Assembly (NCBI GenBank): GCA_009746045.1
Contig: RPFO01000276.1
Span: 1,822,619 to 1,886,618 of the forward strand
Direction: 5' to 3'
Length of the DNA: 64,000 bases
DNA from: Mesostigma viride
Lineage: Eukaryota > Streptophyta > Mesostigmatophyceae > Mesostigmatales > Mesostigmataceae
A program made the translations under genes and the position numbers. This document shows, in pieces, positions 61,652 through 64,000 of the stretch. The notes under the pieces are model-generated. The model did no database searches, was not told the origin of the DNA, and was given only the letters and a program-made list of their open reading frames with translations. Positions within the stretch are counted from its first letter, which is position 1. The number at the start of each line of letters is the position of its first letter.

Positions 61652-63419
61652 TCAGACACTGACTTTGATATCATAGGGGTTCATGTTCTGAAAGAGGAGC
61701 TGGTACTGTTGGCCAGCAGCATCCCGCAGCTTCGTTATAGAGCGTCTGCTGGGTTGTCCTCATCATCCACATGAGTCCAGCTGGAAAAGTAGGTGGCCTC
61801 CTGTTTGAGGATCACCCAATCCAATTGTCAGTGTGGACAGCAGCAGAGACAGATTTCTTGGTTAGAAAACTGATCACAAAGAAGCTGTCAGTATAGAGAT
61901 GTGAGATGACATTGCATGTGCTGCCTGCCTGGGTTTGTAACCAGGTGGGCATGTGCTGCAGGGAACGAGCATGCCGAATGCAGCAGACACCACAGCACGA
62001 CATGCATTCAGCTGAGTTGCTGCTGCCAGGTTTTCTGCGGTGTAGCCTGCTGTACCAGGAAGTGAGGGACATGTAATCTGACCTGTTGGTGAGAAAATAC
62101 AGCCCTGATTCCCGTGCCCCCATCTGATTGATTGTTCTGCTCTCCATGGAGCTGTCCATGACACTGTGGATGTGGATGTCTTCCATCAGATTCAGGCCAT
62201 GGAGGATGAGGGGGGGGCAGTCATTAACCAACTTCCTGATGTGACTGCATTTTATTTTGACTAGAACATCATGGGTGACCCTGCTGATGACAGCTAAGGC
62301 AGCCCCACAGATGGCTGACGGCACCACCCCATGCAGTTTGCCCTGAACAGTGGCACACATGTGTAAGGGGAGGTAGTTGTGTTGCAGCAGATCTAGACAA
62401 TCTTGAATATATTCTGCAGGAGGAGAGAGAGAGCAGACCCACTGATCTGGCTGCCTGTGCAGTTGCAACATGATGCCACAGAACTGGATGGGGGTTGTGC
62501 TCAATTCCACCTGTTTGCCAATCTCATATGATTCCTGGACCTGCTGAATAAATTTTTCCACCTCAGCTCTAGGCCCACAAATGAGTTGGTCATCTCCATG
62601 CCACACAAAGAACAGCAGTCCAGAGGGGGTGGGTACAACAAAAAAGCAAGGGTCGATCCAGGTCATCATACGTGCCCTTGAGCTTTTTGAATACTTCCTC
62701 TGCTGAGTCTCTGAAAATTTTGGGGGCACTGACAAGCCCTTCCACCCCAATGTTGATAATAAGGTGGGGCTCATCAATGTAAGGTTTCCACACAGCTGGG
62801 GTGTCTACCACGTACACCTTCCCTTTCCACACAGATTCAGCCTTTTCTGGGTCCCCCCTGAGGAAGGCCCTTTTGATATCAGTGGCCTTGCAGACAAAGT
62901 CTTGGCCTGCATTGAGGTTGTGGAGGAAGAGGGAGAGCATGATCCTGAGTGAGGTTTGTTGCAGCCCAGGTGTGTAAGTTTCCCCTTTTGGCAGTGTGGA
63001 GGTCCCCTTTAATTCTGTGACACATGGTCTGGCATGGAAGATTGGGGAGCCCACTTTTTGTGGTTTTTGTTTGAGAACAAATTTTAATCTGAGCTTTTTG
63101 GCTCCCTCTGGCACGTCCCATGAGGGGGTACGTGACAGGAGGTTTGTATTGAGGGTCTTTGGGGTTGGGCAGGACCCATTCCTGCCTGGCTTGGACCGCT
63201 TGGTGGACAATGGCCATCAGCCACTTGGTAAACCCTTTTTGTGTTTTGCATTCTTGTATGACGTGGGAGATTTGGTGGGGTGAGTGCATGGCTATCTATG
63301 TCCCACTTACCCAGCCCAAAGGCTGAGGGATGGAGGAAGTGGCTGTGCACTAACTTGTCCAGATCAGGGATCTCCCCTGGTGCATACTGAGTGTTGACTG
63401 CCTTGATGACAGCATCCAT
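61652..63419 (-). pseudogene. pol: Decayed pol of a second LTR element: RT and RNase H part
   Basis: The minus strand matches the 41.6-kb element: SPIFHARPCVTELKGTSTL, CKATDIKRAFLRGDPEKAE, FFVWHGDDQLICGPRAEVE, VMDSSMESRTINQMGARESG, SWYSRLHRRKPGSSNSAECM, and in a shifted frame AAGQQYQLLFQNMNP before the stop near 61,652. Several frameshifts. A four-base insertion lies just before the FVWHGDD motif. Confidence 0.85.
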
Positions 63420-63747
63420 TAATTAATTAATTAATAGACACGTGACTGCGTCACGTGAGCATAAGCCCTCAGTGGGAGCGGAACATGGGATGGAATGGAT
63501 GGTATAAGCTATCTAGGTCCTAGTTACAGGGGTGTGGGCACCGCGGCCCGAATCGCTATGAATGCCATACTTGGTCACACGCGGAGCCCCCACAGGCTTG
63601 GGGGTGGTCTCCTTCATCACTACTTGCCATCTATCCTTGCGCACCATCTGCCTCCATATTACAGACAAACCAGGAGGCTGCCCGGGGGTGAGCCCGTCAC
63701 GTCTAGTGTAGCACATGTCCATGCCGAGTCTATCACGAAAAGTCCAC
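63420..63747 (-). mobile_element. Truncated LINE insertion (328 bp) inside the second LTR element
   Basis: Flanked by a 12-bp duplication GACAGCATCCAT (63408-63419 and 63748-63759). On the minus strand it encodes RDRLGMDMCYTRRDGLTPG and LSVIWRQMVRKDRWQVVMKE, related to LSVIWNKMMDKAKW of LINE family 1. It ends in a (TTAA)n tail at the 63,420 side. A textbook 5'-truncated LINE insertion. Confidence 0.82.
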
Positions 63748-64000
63748 GACAGCATCCATACCAGGGACAATACTGGAGAGAGGGATTTTAAAGTGGTCCA
63801 GAGGAACTGCACCCACCCCTGTGACACTGAGCTCATTAGCTGAGATAAGCACCCCAGGATAGGATACAAAAGGTTCCCCCAACAAGGTGTTACCAGAGTA
63901 CCCCTCCACCACCTGGAAGGGTGTCTGAATACCAAGTATAGGGAGCATCACTTGTCCCACGACATCCAGTGAGCTTTGACCTGAGAAATCCTGCACCCGT
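63748..64000 (-). pseudogene. pol: Decayed pol of the second LTR element: protease part, cut by window edge
   Basis: The minus strand encodes SGQSSLDVVGQVMLPILGIQ, FQVVEGYSGNTLLGEPFVSY and VGAVPLDHFKIPLSS, then joins (after removing the LINE) to DAVIKAVNTQYAPGEIPDL. It is colinear with 46,330-46,620 of the intact element. The protease active site lies beyond the window. Confidence 0.85.

Overview
The window is nuclear DNA of a eukaryote, most likely a flagellated green alga (chlorophyte). Genes are split by many GT-AG introns, coding exons are GC-rich and introns and spacers are less so, and micro- and minisatellites and retroelements are abundant. The first gene has a Kelch / IPT / filamin N-terminus on an axonemal dynein motor, the architecture known from the outer-arm alpha heavy chain of Chlamydomonas (ODA11). 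I cannot name the species.

Layout. (1) 1-20,378, minus strand: the 5' two thirds of an outer-arm dynein alpha heavy chain gene. I place 17 exons (about 2,572 codons) from the start codon to the AAA2 Walker A exon; AAA3-AAA6 and the stalk lie beyond the left edge. Its introns hold tandem repeats, a 1.2-kb CAGACACA tract and fold-back elements. (2) 20,379-21,459: a 1.1-kb divergent spacer. (3) 21,460-37,390, plus strand: a complete gene of about 21 exons (about 1,920 codons) encoding an EF-hand / ankyrin-repeat / anoctamin (TMEM16-like) membrane protein. (4) 37,700-64,000: a retroelement-rich region. It has three 3'-end copies of one LINE family with a CATC tail, relics of a second LINE family (ORF1 and ORF2 C-terminus) in both orientations, a young LTR retrotransposon with indistinguishable 378-bp LTRs inserted in a LINE copy, palindromic composite elements carrying tRNA B-box-like motifs, a gag-like coiled-coil relic, and a decayed second copy of the LTR element's pol, itself interrupted by a truncated LINE.

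The most interesting signal is a recurrent one. In at least seven introns of the two genes, the start of the intron contains tandem copies of the sequence spanning the exon/intron junction, from two copies to about 29, so alternative 5' splice sites (several with AG|GT cores) are repeated. This resembles the tandem-duplication model of intron birth and growth. Other highlights are the composite palindrome elements, the gag-INT-PR-RT-RH order of the LTR element with an altered protease motif, and an anoctamin that gained EF-hand and ankyrin parts while its own calcium site looks incomplete.

Exon boundaries were placed by reading splice consensus and reading-frame phase by eye. All phases close except around anoctamin exon 13, which is marked uncertain.
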